Shown: in pieces, positions 1 to 9,840 of the stretch
Position numbering within the stretch: the stretch's first letter is position 1
How the letters are laid out: each line of letters begins with the position of its first letter
From: Alectoria sarmentosa
Taxonomy: Eukaryota; Ascomycota; Lecanoromycetes; Lecanorales; Parmeliaceae
Assembly (NCBI GenBank): GCA_009733775.1
Contig: WOGZ01000570.1
Coordinates: 1-14,278, forward strand
Direction of reading: 5' to 3'
Length of the DNA: 14,278 nucleotides
Translations under genes and position numbers: made by a program
Notes under the pieces: model-generated
Databases searched by the model: none
What the model saw: only the letters and a program-made list of their open reading frames with translations
What the model was told of the DNA's origin: nothing

Positions 1-55
<55 letters not shown>
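1..55. repeat. TAT/TTA trinucleotide microsatellite
   Basis: An uninterrupted TAT run of about 18 copies starts at the window edge, so its true length is unknown. It has no G or C and is a plain simple-sequence repeat in AT-rich DNA. Confidence 0.95.
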
Positions 56-1250
56 TAACGTTAAAAAATGATTTCATTACGAATCGTAATGTTGCGTCGT
101 AAAAACGATAACGTTATAATAAATCTTTTTTCTTATTTTCTTTATAAGAATTTAAAGATTTTTTAATAACATTATATAAAATTCTTTTTTTAATATAAAT
201 ATTTAAAGATTAAAATTTAAAAAGAAGATTATTAATAAATCGAATAATCGTATACGTTTTATATAAAATATACGTTATCGTAATATTATCTTTTATAAAA
301 TTTATAAAATTTAAATTTAATTAATTGATCTCGTAGTTATCTCGTTAATAAAAATACTTAATAAATATATATTTATTTAATATGTCTCGAGGTTTTTTTT
401 TAATTCTTAGAAATTAATTTTATTACACAATTTAATCATTGAACTTAATAATAACATTACGTTTTTTATATATATTTATTTATTTACGTCTATTAAGCGA
501 CGTAAATAATACGTTTTATAATAAAAATGTTACTTAATAATTAATCGATAAATTAATCGATAATCTCTTATTTTTTTATATTAAAGTTTTATTATTTATA
601 TTTAAAAGATTATTTACGAATATTTTAATATTAATACGATCTTATTTAATTAAATTCGAATTACGAAATTTTATATTTTTTATAAATTTAAGAATTTGAA
701 TATAATTTCATAAATATGAGATTTTTAAAATAAATATAACGATACGCTTTAATTTAACGCTTTTAATAATCGATAAAAGTTAACGAATTTTTTTACAAAA
801 GCATATAAATATATTATTAAATAATTTAAGATTCTTGCGAATTTTTTAAAATATATAATTAATAATCTCGATATTATAACGATTTTATATCGAAATTTCG
901 TTTTAAAAAATTAATTTAATTATTAATATATTAATATATTAATATATATAAAAGAATAATATAAAATTAAGTTAAAAAACCTTGAATTTATATATAAAGT
1001 TAATTATAAATTTAAAGTTATTACGCTTTTCGATTAGCGTTTAAATAACGACTTTTAGATTTTTCGAGCGCTCTTATTAAAAATTTATATATATAAATCT
1101 TATATCTTTTATCTCTTATTCTTTTAAAGATAAAATTTCTTTATAATTTCGTAAATTATATAATTCGATATACGCTTTTTAATAATATAAAAGTATTGAA
1201 ATTTGAATGTATATATATAAATTAATATTTAATTTAAATATATCATTATT
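56..1250. other. RIP-degraded AT-rich DNA, no gene recognised
   Basis: No reading frame of useful length and no recognisable protein motif was found on either strand. Cytosines are mostly in CpG. A 17-nt palindrome, CATTACGAATCGTAATG, lies at 75-91 with 8-bp arms around a single A. On the minus strand around 950-1080 a few words resemble the C-terminal part of a PIF1-like helicase (an Ile-Gln-Gly triplet followed by hydrophobic residues). They could be the distal end of the Helitron, but this is too weak to annotate. Confidence 0.5.
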
Positions 1251-1281
1251 CGAAAGGGCGACGAGGCTTTCGAAAAACCTC
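1251..1281. other. GC-rich imperfect hairpin in RIP-degraded DNA
   Basis: CGAAAG at 1251-1256 pairs with CTTTCG at 1267-1272 around a 10-nt loop. GAGG at 1263-1266 can alternatively pair with CCTC at 1278-1281. The surrounding 45 bases have GG, CC and CpT/TpG steps that are almost absent elsewhere. Helitrons carry a GC-rich hairpin near their 3' end. This one lies downstream of the minus-strand RepHel fossil, so it could belong to that terminus, but I could not place a terminal CTRR convincingly. Function is unknown. Confidence 0.4.
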
Positions 1282-1319
1282 TGCGCTCATTTAACGAAAT
1301 TTTTTTTTTAAATAACATT

Positions 1320-1960
1320 TTACTTTTTTATTATATTTATAAAATTATTATATTATTAAAATTATATAAATTTATTTCAAAATAATAATTATATAAATAT
1401 TTAATATAAGTTTTTTAAAGTCGCGAGAAATCGATTATAAAAGATTTAACACATTTTGTATATATTTTTAAATAAGAGCAACTTTATATAAAATTCGTAA
1501 ATCGTAAATAATATAACGATAAAATTAATAAAAATCGTAAATTTCTCGCTTAATAATCGTAAATCGTAAAACGTAAAATTCGAATTCGAAAAAAAAAAAA
1601 AAAAATTTAAAAATTTAAAATTTAAAAATTAAAAATTAAAAATAATCACAATTCGATTTAAATTTATATAAAATTTATAAATTTAAGAAAATAGCTAAAT
1701 TTAGAATATCGATTCGAAAGAGAAAAAAAATTGAAATTTAAAAAAAAATGCTAAAAAAACATTTAGAAAAAAAAATTATATTTTTTTTTTTTAAAATTAA
1801 AACAAATAAATCATTTTTTGCATTTTAAATAAAATTTATAAATTTAATGCATTTACATTTTTAATATATATATAATTTAAATATATTATTAAATTTAAAA
1901 TTTCAGTTCGAAGAGAAAAAAAAAAAAAAAAAAAAAATTTTTTGATCGACGTTAAATCTT
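1320..1960. other. A-tracts and low-complexity DNA, possible broken helicase C-terminus
   Basis: A-tracts occur at 1589-1605 (17 A) and 1916-1937 (22 A), with shorter ones around 1720-1750. Each follows a TTCGAA-like word. The 18-mer ATAAAATTTATAAATTTA occurs at 1668-1685 and again at 1829-1846, hinting at a decayed direct repeat of about 160 bp. On the minus strand, 1400-1590 can be read in a different frame from the Helitron as a protein-like stretch vaguely like a helicase GDFxQ block followed by a polar region. This could mean that the RepHel frame was broken by an insertion carrying the A-tracts. That reading is speculative. Confidence 0.35.
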
Positions 1961-3249
1961 AAATTCGTTTCGTCTTCGTTTGTTTTTAAATATTATGAAT
2001 TTAATTCATAAATCTTAACTTATATATAATAATTCGATTAAATTAAACTTATTAATAATATCGCAAAAAAATTAAATAATAACATTTAAAAATATTTTGA
2101 AATGAGAATAAACGATATAATCTTTTTTAAAAAATAACGATATTTAAAAAAATTGTAGCAATTATCATTTTAAAGATCTTTTATATTCTTTATAAAACGA
2201 GATTTTAAAACATAATTTTATTAATATTTTCATAATCGTTCAAAAAGAAAAATTAATTACTAAAAAGAAACATCACGTTTTAAATAGCGTTTACAATTAT
2301 CGTTTAATTATTATTAAAACTCGTTTACATTTACTCTCAAATATTCGTTTAATAAAAACATTTTTCGCGTAAAAAACGATTACGCTCGTTATTATAATGT
2401 TATTTATAATTATATTTTAATTTTAATAAATTAAAGTCGTTAATTAAATTAATATTTTTTATAAATTGAAATAGTTTTTTTAAGCGAATTTAAATTAAAT
2501 AAAAATAAAGGTTTTTTATAATAATTTACTTCGCTTATATATCGTTAAATAAAATAAAATTTTAATAAAAAGTTTAAAAAACATATATATAATCGTTAAA
2601 GAGTTTAAGTAAAAAGATATATTAATTATAAAAGAAAATGAAAGAAATTGCGACTAAATAAAATAAAATACGTTTAACGAAATTACTTTTAATAAAAAGA
2701 AAACATTATATTAAAAAAAAATGATAATGTTTTATTATAATAAATAACGCGATAATTTTCTTTTTTTGCAATTAAAAGACTTTTATATATTAATTAAATT
2801 AAATTATATATTTCGTTTTATATTTATCTTATAAATTAAACGATTTATTAAATTTATAATTGAATAAAATTATTTTAAAAAAACTTTATAAACAATTTCT
2901 GCTTTTTCAAACATTTTTTTTTTCAAGATTTAATTTCATTCGACATTATTATGCGTGAGATCTTTTATTATATAAACGATATAATAATTTAAAAAAAAAT
3001 CATCGTTTATTATTCGTAAATTCTCATAAAATAAGAAACTCGATAAGTTAAAAAAAAAACGTAAATAATAAAGTTCGTTTGCGTTAAAATTAATATAATA
3101 TATTTTTATAATAATATCGATGCGCTTTTAATATAAATTTCATTTTTAAATGTTTTAAAAATTCTTTTTTTAAACGTAATGCTTGATTAAATCGATATAA
3201 AAAAATTACTTATTTATGTTACTAACATCGTATATTTAATTAAAAGAAG
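1960..3249 (-). pseudogene. Helitron middle region and PIF1-like helicase N-terminus, decayed
   Basis: This continues the Rep frame without a shift. At about 2900-2830 the translation reads like the pre-helicase segment LRxLFxxILxxCxPxNPxxLW (here SFFKIILFNYKFNKSFNL). At about 2420-2280 a Gln/Asn-rich stretch ending SFNNxQ resembles the LNxxQ block that precedes Walker A. FFLNDYENINKIMF at about 2249-2210 aligns with FFLDGxGGTGKTF: the glycines have become Asp, Glu and Asn and the threonines Ile, all explicable as G-to-A or C-to-T. A following IATIFLNIVIF stretch resembles IAxASSGIAALLL, with an RLYRLFSF stretch in the place of GRTAHSxF. Below about 1960 the frame dissolves into A-tracts and later helicase motifs cannot be placed. 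The live protein would unwind donor DNA; this copy cannot bind ATP. Confidence 0.75.
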
Positions 3250-4330
3250 ATTATAAAAAAGATTTAAAGTTTATTTATTATAATTATATCAAAAAAATGA
3301 AAATTATTATTAAAAATTACGACTTATTAATTTAAAAAATAAATAAATAATCGCTTTATAACAAAATTATAATTATGTAATTTAAAATTGAATACTTTTT
3401 AATAAATCTTTATTAACTTCATTTAACGTGCGTTTTGATATTTTTAAATTTCATTTATCGAATTTATTATATCGTTTTCGTTTATTCGTTTTATTGAAAA
3501 ATTAATTTAATTATTATTTCTATAAACGTATTTAAAAATGTATTTGTAAATTTTAATATTAACGTAAATTTTTACATTAATATAAACGTTATATATAATC
3601 GATAAATAAAAATTATAAAATATTATTTAACAATTTTGCTTAACTTTATTTTTTAAAATTATAACAAATTTATATTAACGATAAATAAAATATTCGATAT
3701 TTGATTTAAAAATAATATAATTATTAAACCTTTTTAAAATTCGTTTATTGCATTAATTTTTATTCGAATTTTAATAAAATGATACGATATTCGTTTTACT
3801 TATAACGTAATAATTATAATTATTATACATTATATATTTAATCACGATAATATAAAAATTGAAAAATCGAATATAATTAAAAATCTTAATATTAATAATA
3901 GCGTTTATTTTATTAACGTTTAAATAACGATTTTTAAGATATAATATAATAAATATATAAATATACGATAATTTTCGTTTTTGAAATTTTATAATATAAT
4001 AATATATCGAAACTCGATTTTTTACGAGCAAAAGTTAATTAAAATTAAAATTAATTATCGAAATTTCAATCGATCGTAATTCAATTTTCGAAATAAAAAA
4101 AATTTGAGAGCATTACAAAATTTCCAAATAAGAATTATAACGTATAAAAATTAAATAATGTTAAAAGCATTTTCAAAGACTATAACTTGCATTAATTCTT
4201 TAATTAACGTGTTTTTAAAAGATTTATTATAAATAAATTTATTAAAAGAAATGAAAAAGAGTTTATTAAATATCTTTTTCTTTAAAATATCGTTTATAAA
4301 AACCTTCAACTTCAATTTAAATACTCGTAT
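3250..4330 (-). pseudogene. Helitron Rep endonuclease domain (Helitron_like_N), decayed
   Basis: In a live element this domain nicks and joins DNA strands during rolling-circle transposition. Minus-strand frame, from the N-terminal side: YNSYLEIL at about 4139-4116 matches the family's TCNPxWxEI. KFQKRKLSYIYI at 3989-3954 matches EFQKRGLPHAHI, the HUH block. KYIFKYVYR at about 3545-3517 matches KYLFKYVYKG, the two-tyrosine block. NEI-KYQNAR at 3455-3426 matches DEIxxYxDAR. Next comes a stretch like RLxIHLxxQQVVxF. Both histidines of HUH read as Tyr (CAY to TAY), the expected RIP product, so the metal site is destroyed; both tyrosines of the Y-x3-Y pair survive. The longest stop-free piece is 3771-4031 (86 codons, no ATG; it opens at a TTG), flanked by TAA codons in the same frame. 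The family assignment rests on the co-linear motifs rather than on any single match. Confidence 0.87.
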
Positions 4331-4560
4331 TATTAAATTAAATTAATCGATAACTAATTCGTTAAATAAAAGATTAACGATAATTTTAATTTATTTTGAT
4401 TTATAAATAAAGATAATAAAGATTTTTAATCGATTAAATTTAATAATCAAAATTATATAATTTTAATAAAATTATTTCATAGATCGTAAATCTTTTTAAT
4501 ATGAAAAAGAAAAAACGATACGTTATTTATTAACTTATACATTCGTGATAACTTCATCGA

Positions 4561-5450
4561 TTTAAATATTAATAACTATTTAATAAATGTTAATTCGAAT
4601 AATCTTTTAATTTTATCTTATTTAATAAAATCGATTATTTTTAACGAATATATATATATCGTAAACGAAGTGCTGAAATAATATATCGTAATAAAAAAAA
4701 CGATTAAATTTAATAAAACGAATTTATATAAAATATTTATAAAAAATCAACTTAATAAATTTGAAAAAGTAAAAAAATAAATTTATAAAAAAAGGTTAAT
4801 GTAATTATGTTAAATTTTTTCGATTATTAACTCGTAAAACGAGATTATTATTATTATCTCGATTAATAAAAAAACTTTTATTAAACGTAATATTTATAAT
4901 AAATATACTATTATATTATAATTATTCGTCGAATAAAAAGATAAAAGAATAGCGCAATAATATATAAAAGAAATATTAATATAAAATATTATATTTATCG
5001 CGACTTTAAATCTTAATTAAAACGTTTCTCGCTTCGAATATATTTAATAATTTATTTATATCGTTATTTTAAGTAATAACGATTTCATTTAAAATAAATC
5101 GATTATATATGCGTAAACTATAATATTAAAGATTTTTATATAATAACTTATAATTTTATATAATTAAATCGATTTTCAATTTTTTAAACATTATTTTAAA
5201 AATAATAATGTAAAAATTAATGTTTTTAAAAAAAAAATTCGAATAGAAATTATTTAATTTTATTATAATAATTATATTTAATATAATTAATATAAAACGC
5301 GATTGAAAAAATGTTATATCGTATTATAAATTGTTTTTAAATGTTATTTATGATATAAATTTAATTAAAAATCGATCTTTCGTTTTTTAAAGACGTTAAA
5401 ATAAATATATAAATAATAATCGCGTTTTATATTTTATATATAAATAAAAC
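4561..5450. other. RIP-degraded DNA upstream of the Helitron Rep domain
   Basis: No intact frame is present. The N-terminal part of the Helitron protein is expected here on the minus strand, because the Rep domain normally follows several hundred residues. The minus-strand readings are protein-like in places (around 4500-4560 and 4800-5040) but gave no motif that I can defend. Confidence 0.4.
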
Positions 5451-6700
5451 GATAGAATAATTAATAATAATTTATTATAAAATTATCGAAACGACGTTAT
5501 TATATTGAATGTTATAAGCGCGAAATTTTTTATATTTATCGATTAAAATTATAATATTATATTTTAAAAAATGTAAAATGGTATTAATATCACGCTCGCT
5601 AACATTAATGAGATTATTTATATTTATTTTTTGATCGTTACTTTATAAAACGTTTATTGTTTTATATATAATGATTTTTATTTTATCGTTATTATAACAT
5701 TATTTAAACGTCTTATTTTTAAACGACGTCGCATTATATCGATCGTAAATTTAATTTATAACATCGAGATTATATCGCAAAAACTTTATAATGTATAAAT
5801 AACGCGTAATTTAACTTGTTAATTTTATTAAAAATTAAATAAGTTTTAAAAAAGAGTTAAAAACGAACTATTAAAGAAATCGATATCAAAAAAACTTATT
5901 AATAAATCTCGCAACAAAGAATTCTTTATATCAATTAAAATATTTTTTAATCGTTTTAAAATAATAATAAATGCGTCGTTAAATGAAAAAAAAAAACGAT
6001 AAATAAAATAAAAAAAGAAAACGCGTTTTAAAGAAACGAAAATCGATTAATTAAAAAAGACGACGGTTATAAAAAAGAGTATATTTTAACTTTTTAAACA
6101 AATCTTTTTACGCGTTTATAAGTAATAAAAAATGATTTTTAAATTCGTTTTCGTTTTCGAGTTTTAATAATAACGAATTCGTCGAAAAATTATTTATAAA
6201 CGTTAATAAAGATTTTGAAAAACGAATAAAATAAAAATATATATTTAAAATATTTAATAACGTTTAAGCGAGGATTTTCAAAAACGAATATATTTATATT
6301 AATAATCGATTGATAAAGTAATAATATAATAAAAAATTATTAATAATATACGACTTCGCAGATAAAAAAATTAAATAAAAAAAAAATTAATTATTTTCGA
6401 TAAATGTCGTGCAATTTAAAGATTGATTTTTAAATATTCTTTTACTTTATTAATAATATATTAAATTTATAATTTTTATAACATTAAAAAGCGCAAATAA
6501 AATTTATAATTTACGAAATTATAAAAAATTATGTTTTCAAAAAAATAAAAAAGCAAAAATTATAAAAATTATATTTATAAATTTTTAATAAAAACGTTCG
6601 AAAGACTTAAAAGTCGTTATTTAAACGTTAATTAAAAAACGTAATAATCTTAAATTTATAATTAATTGTATATATAAACTTAAATATTTTAATTTAACTT
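5451..6700 (+). pseudogene. Unidentified decayed coding-like stretch, perhaps transposase C-terminus
   Basis: I do not recognise this securely. Two plus-strand stretches read as basic protein if TAA is taken as lost Gln. The first, about 5830-6090, is Lys/Arg-rich with KRKRVLKKRKS. The second is about 6400-6700 and contains VRKT-KS at 6596-6616. Fungal pogo/Fot1-type DDE transposases often end with a segment containing VRxSTKS and then a basic tail, so a Fot1-like element is one possibility. I found no DDE catalytic block upstream. The two stretches are also in the wrong order for one protein of that type. The opposite strand gives readings of similar quality over part of the region. Treat this as degraded repeat DNA of unknown family. 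Confidence 0.2.
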
Positions 6701-6840
6701 TATTTTATTTTTTTATATATATTAATTAACGTTTTAAATAATGTTAACGTTTTAAATAACGATATTTAATATATTTATTAAATGTTTAATTATTAATTTA
6801 ATATTAATTTTTTTGAATAATTTTTTTAAAATAATAAATT

Positions 6841-8262
6841 GTTTTTTTTTTGAAATCGAAAAAAAAAAAAACTTATTTCGAATTGTTTTTGTATTTCGAT
6901 TTTGAAAATAATTTAAAATTTCGAAATACGTTTTTGATATTTTTATTAAATTTTTTAATAATCATTTTTAAAAAAAAGTTATTTATCGTTTAATTTAATA
7001 ATTAAATAAATATTTAAAGATATTTCGATCGTAAACGAGTTCGAATTTTTTATATTATAATGTTTTTTTTTATTCGAGCTTAGTCGAACGTTAAATATAT
7101 TTTATAATAAATTTAATAATAAATTAAACTTTTTTTTCAACGAAAGTAATTAATAAAAATTTAAAGTTAATAAAACTTTAAAATTAATAAATTATGATAA
7201 AATATTCTTTATAACGTTAAATTCGAAAATAAAATAAAATTTAATAATGTTTTTTTATTAATAATTAAATAATAAACGTTAATCGAAAACGTACGATAAA
7301 TATATATAAAAAAGTGTGTTTTTTTTAAATTATAAAATAAATTGAAAAAAAGTTCTTTTATACGTTTTCAATTATCGATTAATATAATAATATTTATCTT
7401 TTAATAAAAAAGTACGTTTATCGATTTAAAAAAAAAATCGTTAAAAGAAATTAATAATTAATTAGAAAAAAAACTAAAGAAAAACGATTTTAATAATGTT
7501 AATAAAAATTTATGATAAAATATTTAATATAATAAACAAATTAAATTAATTAATAAATAATAAATCGTCGATTTAAATAATGCAATATATTTAAATAATA
7601 AAAAATTTAATATCGTATAATTATTATTAATAAAAAAATTTAATTAAATAATTATATATAAATATTATTATTAAATATTAAAAATACGAAAATTAATAAT
7701 AAATAATTTATTAAAATTATAATAAACGATGAAATGAAAATAAACGAAATTATAATATCGATAAAGTAAATATTAAAAACTTTTTATTTTAAATAATAAT
7801 AAAATATTTATTAAATAAATTTAATATATTTGATAACGTAAATATTAAAATAAAATAAAGATTTAAAAAATTTCGTGATAATAACGATAAAAGCGTATTA
7901 TATTCGATAATCTTTTATAATAAAAATTTAATTTCGATCGAACATATTTATTTAATATATAATAAAAAATTATTCGTTATTATTTAATAATTAAAATATT
8001 AACAATTTAAAATAATATATATCGATATTTCGATTTAAACATTTACGAGTTATAAAGATTTTATATTATTGCGAGAAAACGTATTTTAAGTCGTCGTTAA
8101 ATTAAAATATTTGAATATATTATTTAAATATAGTATTTAAATTATTTATCGTTCGAGATTATAAAATTTCAAAATCGATATTCTCATTTAAATAATTAAA
8201 TATAAACTTATCGATTTTTAAAATAATCGATTAAAATAATATTATTAAATTAATTAAATATT
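6841..8262 (+). pseudogene. Unidentified long TAA-interrupted reading frame
   Basis: In the plus frame whose codons begin at 6841, about 470 codons can be read with TAA as the main interruption and only a few TGA or TAG. It starts with a hydrophobic part near 6900-6990, continues with a long Lys/Asn/Gln-rich part, and ends with an Arg-containing segment near 8020-8100 (RYFDLNIYEL, then ARKRILSRR). I recognise no family. The minus strand from 8160 to 7860 also gives a plausible protein-like frame, so neither strand nor coding status is settled. It may be the eroded ORF of a third transposon. The region ends where the less-mutated patch at 8263 begins. Confidence 0.25.
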
Positions 8263-8400
8263 GTGAAAGTATAATGTAAAACACTTAATTATATTACTTT
8301 AAAAGTGTTATAAAGAAAAGTGCGACTTAAGTTATGAGCGCATGCGCTCGTTACGTGATTTATCACATAATTTAAATTTCGATACTTCTTTTCGCACGCA
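8263..8400. other. Palindrome-rich patch with reduced RIP signature
   Basis: This stretch keeps many CpA, TpG and GpC steps. It holds several inverted repeats: AACACTT at 8280-8286 with AAGTGTT at 8303-8309; GTGCGA at 8320-8325 with TCGCAC at 8392-8397; a perfect 14-bp palindrome GAGCGCATGCGCTC at 8336-8349; and GTGAT/ATCAC around TT just after it. It abuts the outer side of the left LTR of the copia element. It could be the end of that LTR or unique flanking DNA. Function is unknown. Confidence 0.5.
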
Positions 8401-8420
8401 TATTTTTAAAAAAAATTGAA

Positions 8421-8938
8421 TGTTAAATAAATAAAATAAATCGAGCGTCGAATAATTATAATAAACTTAACGTTAAATAATTAATATAAAATTATCTTTA
8501 TGTATTTTCTTTATTTTTTATACGCTTTATAAAAATTCGAATTTTAAATACAAAATTCGAAATTCGCGATATTCAAAATCGAATAAAAATAATAAAAATT
8601 CGAAAAAAAAAGTAATTACTCTTTCATAAATCATTTTTATTTTATAAATCATTTTTATTTTATAAATCATTTTTATTTTTTATACATTATCTTTCTCTTT
8701 TATAAACATTCGAATTTTAAAAAACGAGATTCGAAATTCGCGATATTTAAAGTCGAATAAAAAGAGTGAAAATCGAAAATTTAAAAACGATTATGTTCTT
8801 TTAAACATATTCGTTACGATGATATATAAAAAAAAATTCACTTTTTGACGAAAAATCGTTTTCTAACAAATTGATTTATAAATTATTTAATGTATATTAA
8901 AAATCGATTAATATATGATCGATAAATATATATAAAAG
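8421..8938 (-). repeat. Left copy (3') LTR of the copia element
   Basis: The best-preserved part, 8772-8938, matches 13911-14076; the segment 8883-8916 matches 14021-14054 at all but one position. The left part pairs TTAAATAAATAAAAT followed by TCGTCGAATAA-like words with the same words near 13285-13315. An internal unit recurs about 172 bp apart (around 8537 and 8709), marked by TTCGAATTTTAAA and later TTCGAAATTCGCGATAT. The right edge, where similarity stops, is about 8937; the left edge is uncertain and could reach 8263. Confidence 0.75.
8626..8679. repeat. Three perfect 18-bp tandem copies inside the left LTR
   Basis: The unit ATAAATCATTTTTATTTT is repeated exactly three times (8626, 8644, 8662). 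Every copy keeps the same TCA trinucleotide, a CpA that RIP would normally have hit. No counterpart array is seen in the right LTR. Confidence 0.95.
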
Positions 8939-9536
8939 TTTATTTTTCAATTGAACGAAATATTTCGAATTGTATATACATATATATATATATATATGCG
9001 ATCGACTATAAAATTCGTGAAATCGTTTTAAAATATTAATATTTAATAATAATAATTGATAACGTGTATATAAAAATTATATAATAACGATATTTATAAT
9101 GTTAATAGCGATAATAACGTTTAAAAACATAAATATAATAATTTTAAAAACGTAAATATAATGATATTAAAAAACTTATATAATAATTTTAATGAAAATA
9201 TTTAAGACGATTAATGAAAAGACGACGATAACGATCTTTTAATTAACGTCGCAGATTTCAAATTTAAATCGAACATAAATATAAGTATTTCGAAAAGAAA
9301 CTCGTAAATCTTATAATTATAATTGTGATAACGATAAATCAATTTTTAATTATAATAATATAACGAAATTTTTGACACGTTAAAATTAATATTAAAATTT
9401 TACGAATAATTTCGATTTTGATCGATCACTCGATCGATTATTCGAAATGTGAAAATTAATAAAATCGCTTTTTTGAAATTGAGGGCGCTAAATAATAATA
9501 ATAAAACGATTTAAACGTTTCTCTTAAAATAACGAT
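8939..9536. other. Untranslated stretch between copia RNase H and 3' LTR
   Basis: No coding motif is seen. It holds a 12-bp palindrome CGAAATATTTCG at 8956-8967, a TA run at 8980-8997, and three 23-bp tandem copies beginning TTAAAAA at 9121, 9144 and 9167 (to 9189). On the element's own strand the bases next to the LTR edge read GAAAAATAAA, possibly a worn polypurine tract. About 600 bp is long for a copia 3' untranslated region, so part may be an insertion. Confidence 0.5.
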
Positions 9537-9840
9537 TTAAATAATCTTAAATGAATAATGTGAAATTATTTTTACTTTAAAAACATCGCGAAACGTGATA
9601 AATTTATTAAAACATAAAATTTTGATAAAATCATTAATTATTTATTAATTAATAAAAATATATTAAATATTTATAATATCATTATTGATTTTTTCGCGTA
9701 TAAAATAATAAACGATATTAATATATTTGATGCGAGTATAAAATTAAGCGTTTTTTATAAAAGCGATTGCGTTTTAATTATCTTTAAAAATCACGATGAT
9801 TTTAAAATTCAAATCGTTAAATCGCAAAAGTTAATTGAAA
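9537..9840 (-). pseudogene. Copia RNase H C-terminal region, decayed
   Basis: RNase H removes the RNA strand during reverse transcription. The minus-strand translation from about 9800 reads IFKDN-NAIAFIKNA, matching the family's DNQxAIxLxxNP. It continues with FYTRIKYINIVYYFIREKI, matching FHxRTKHIDIxYHFIREKV; His has become Tyr through CAY to TAY. It ends with a QYIFIN-QIINDFIKIL block matching QYxPTxxQxADxxTKxL. All lie in one codon phase, two frames from the reverse transcriptase, so an indel separates them. A TAA at 9537-9539 is a candidate natural end of the polyprotein. The order of these C-terminal blocks is diagnostic for Ty1/copia. Confidence 0.87.

Larger units (their letters stand above)
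1960..4560 (-). mobile_element. RIP-inactivated Helitron (RepHel remnant, termini not found)
   Basis: This is a rolling-circle DNA transposon fossil, recognised because the minus-strand translation follows the Helitron RepHel order: a Rep nuclease with HUH and two-tyrosine motifs, a middle region, then a PIF1-type helicase. Blocks seen at 4139 (TCNPxWxEI-like), 3989 (HUH block), 3545 (two-Tyr block), 3455 (DEIxxYxDAR-like), about 2900-2830 and 2240 (Walker A) have start positions in the same codon phase. About 1.9 kb therefore carries no net indel, and in-frame stops are nearly all TAA. Expected ends (5' TC, 3' hairpin plus CTRR) were not located, so the limits given cover recognisable coding sequence only. 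The element probably extends on both sides. Confidence 0.85.

Noticed and set aside
1916..1937. A-tract as the poly(A) tail of a LINE insertion
   Set aside because: No LINE reverse transcriptase or endonuclease motif was seen on the plus strand upstream, and no target-site duplication could be defined.
3771..4031. 86-codon open frame as a stand-alone small gene
   Set aside because: It opens at TTG, and the translation is an internal piece of the Helitron Rep domain that continues in the same frame beyond both ends through TAA codons.
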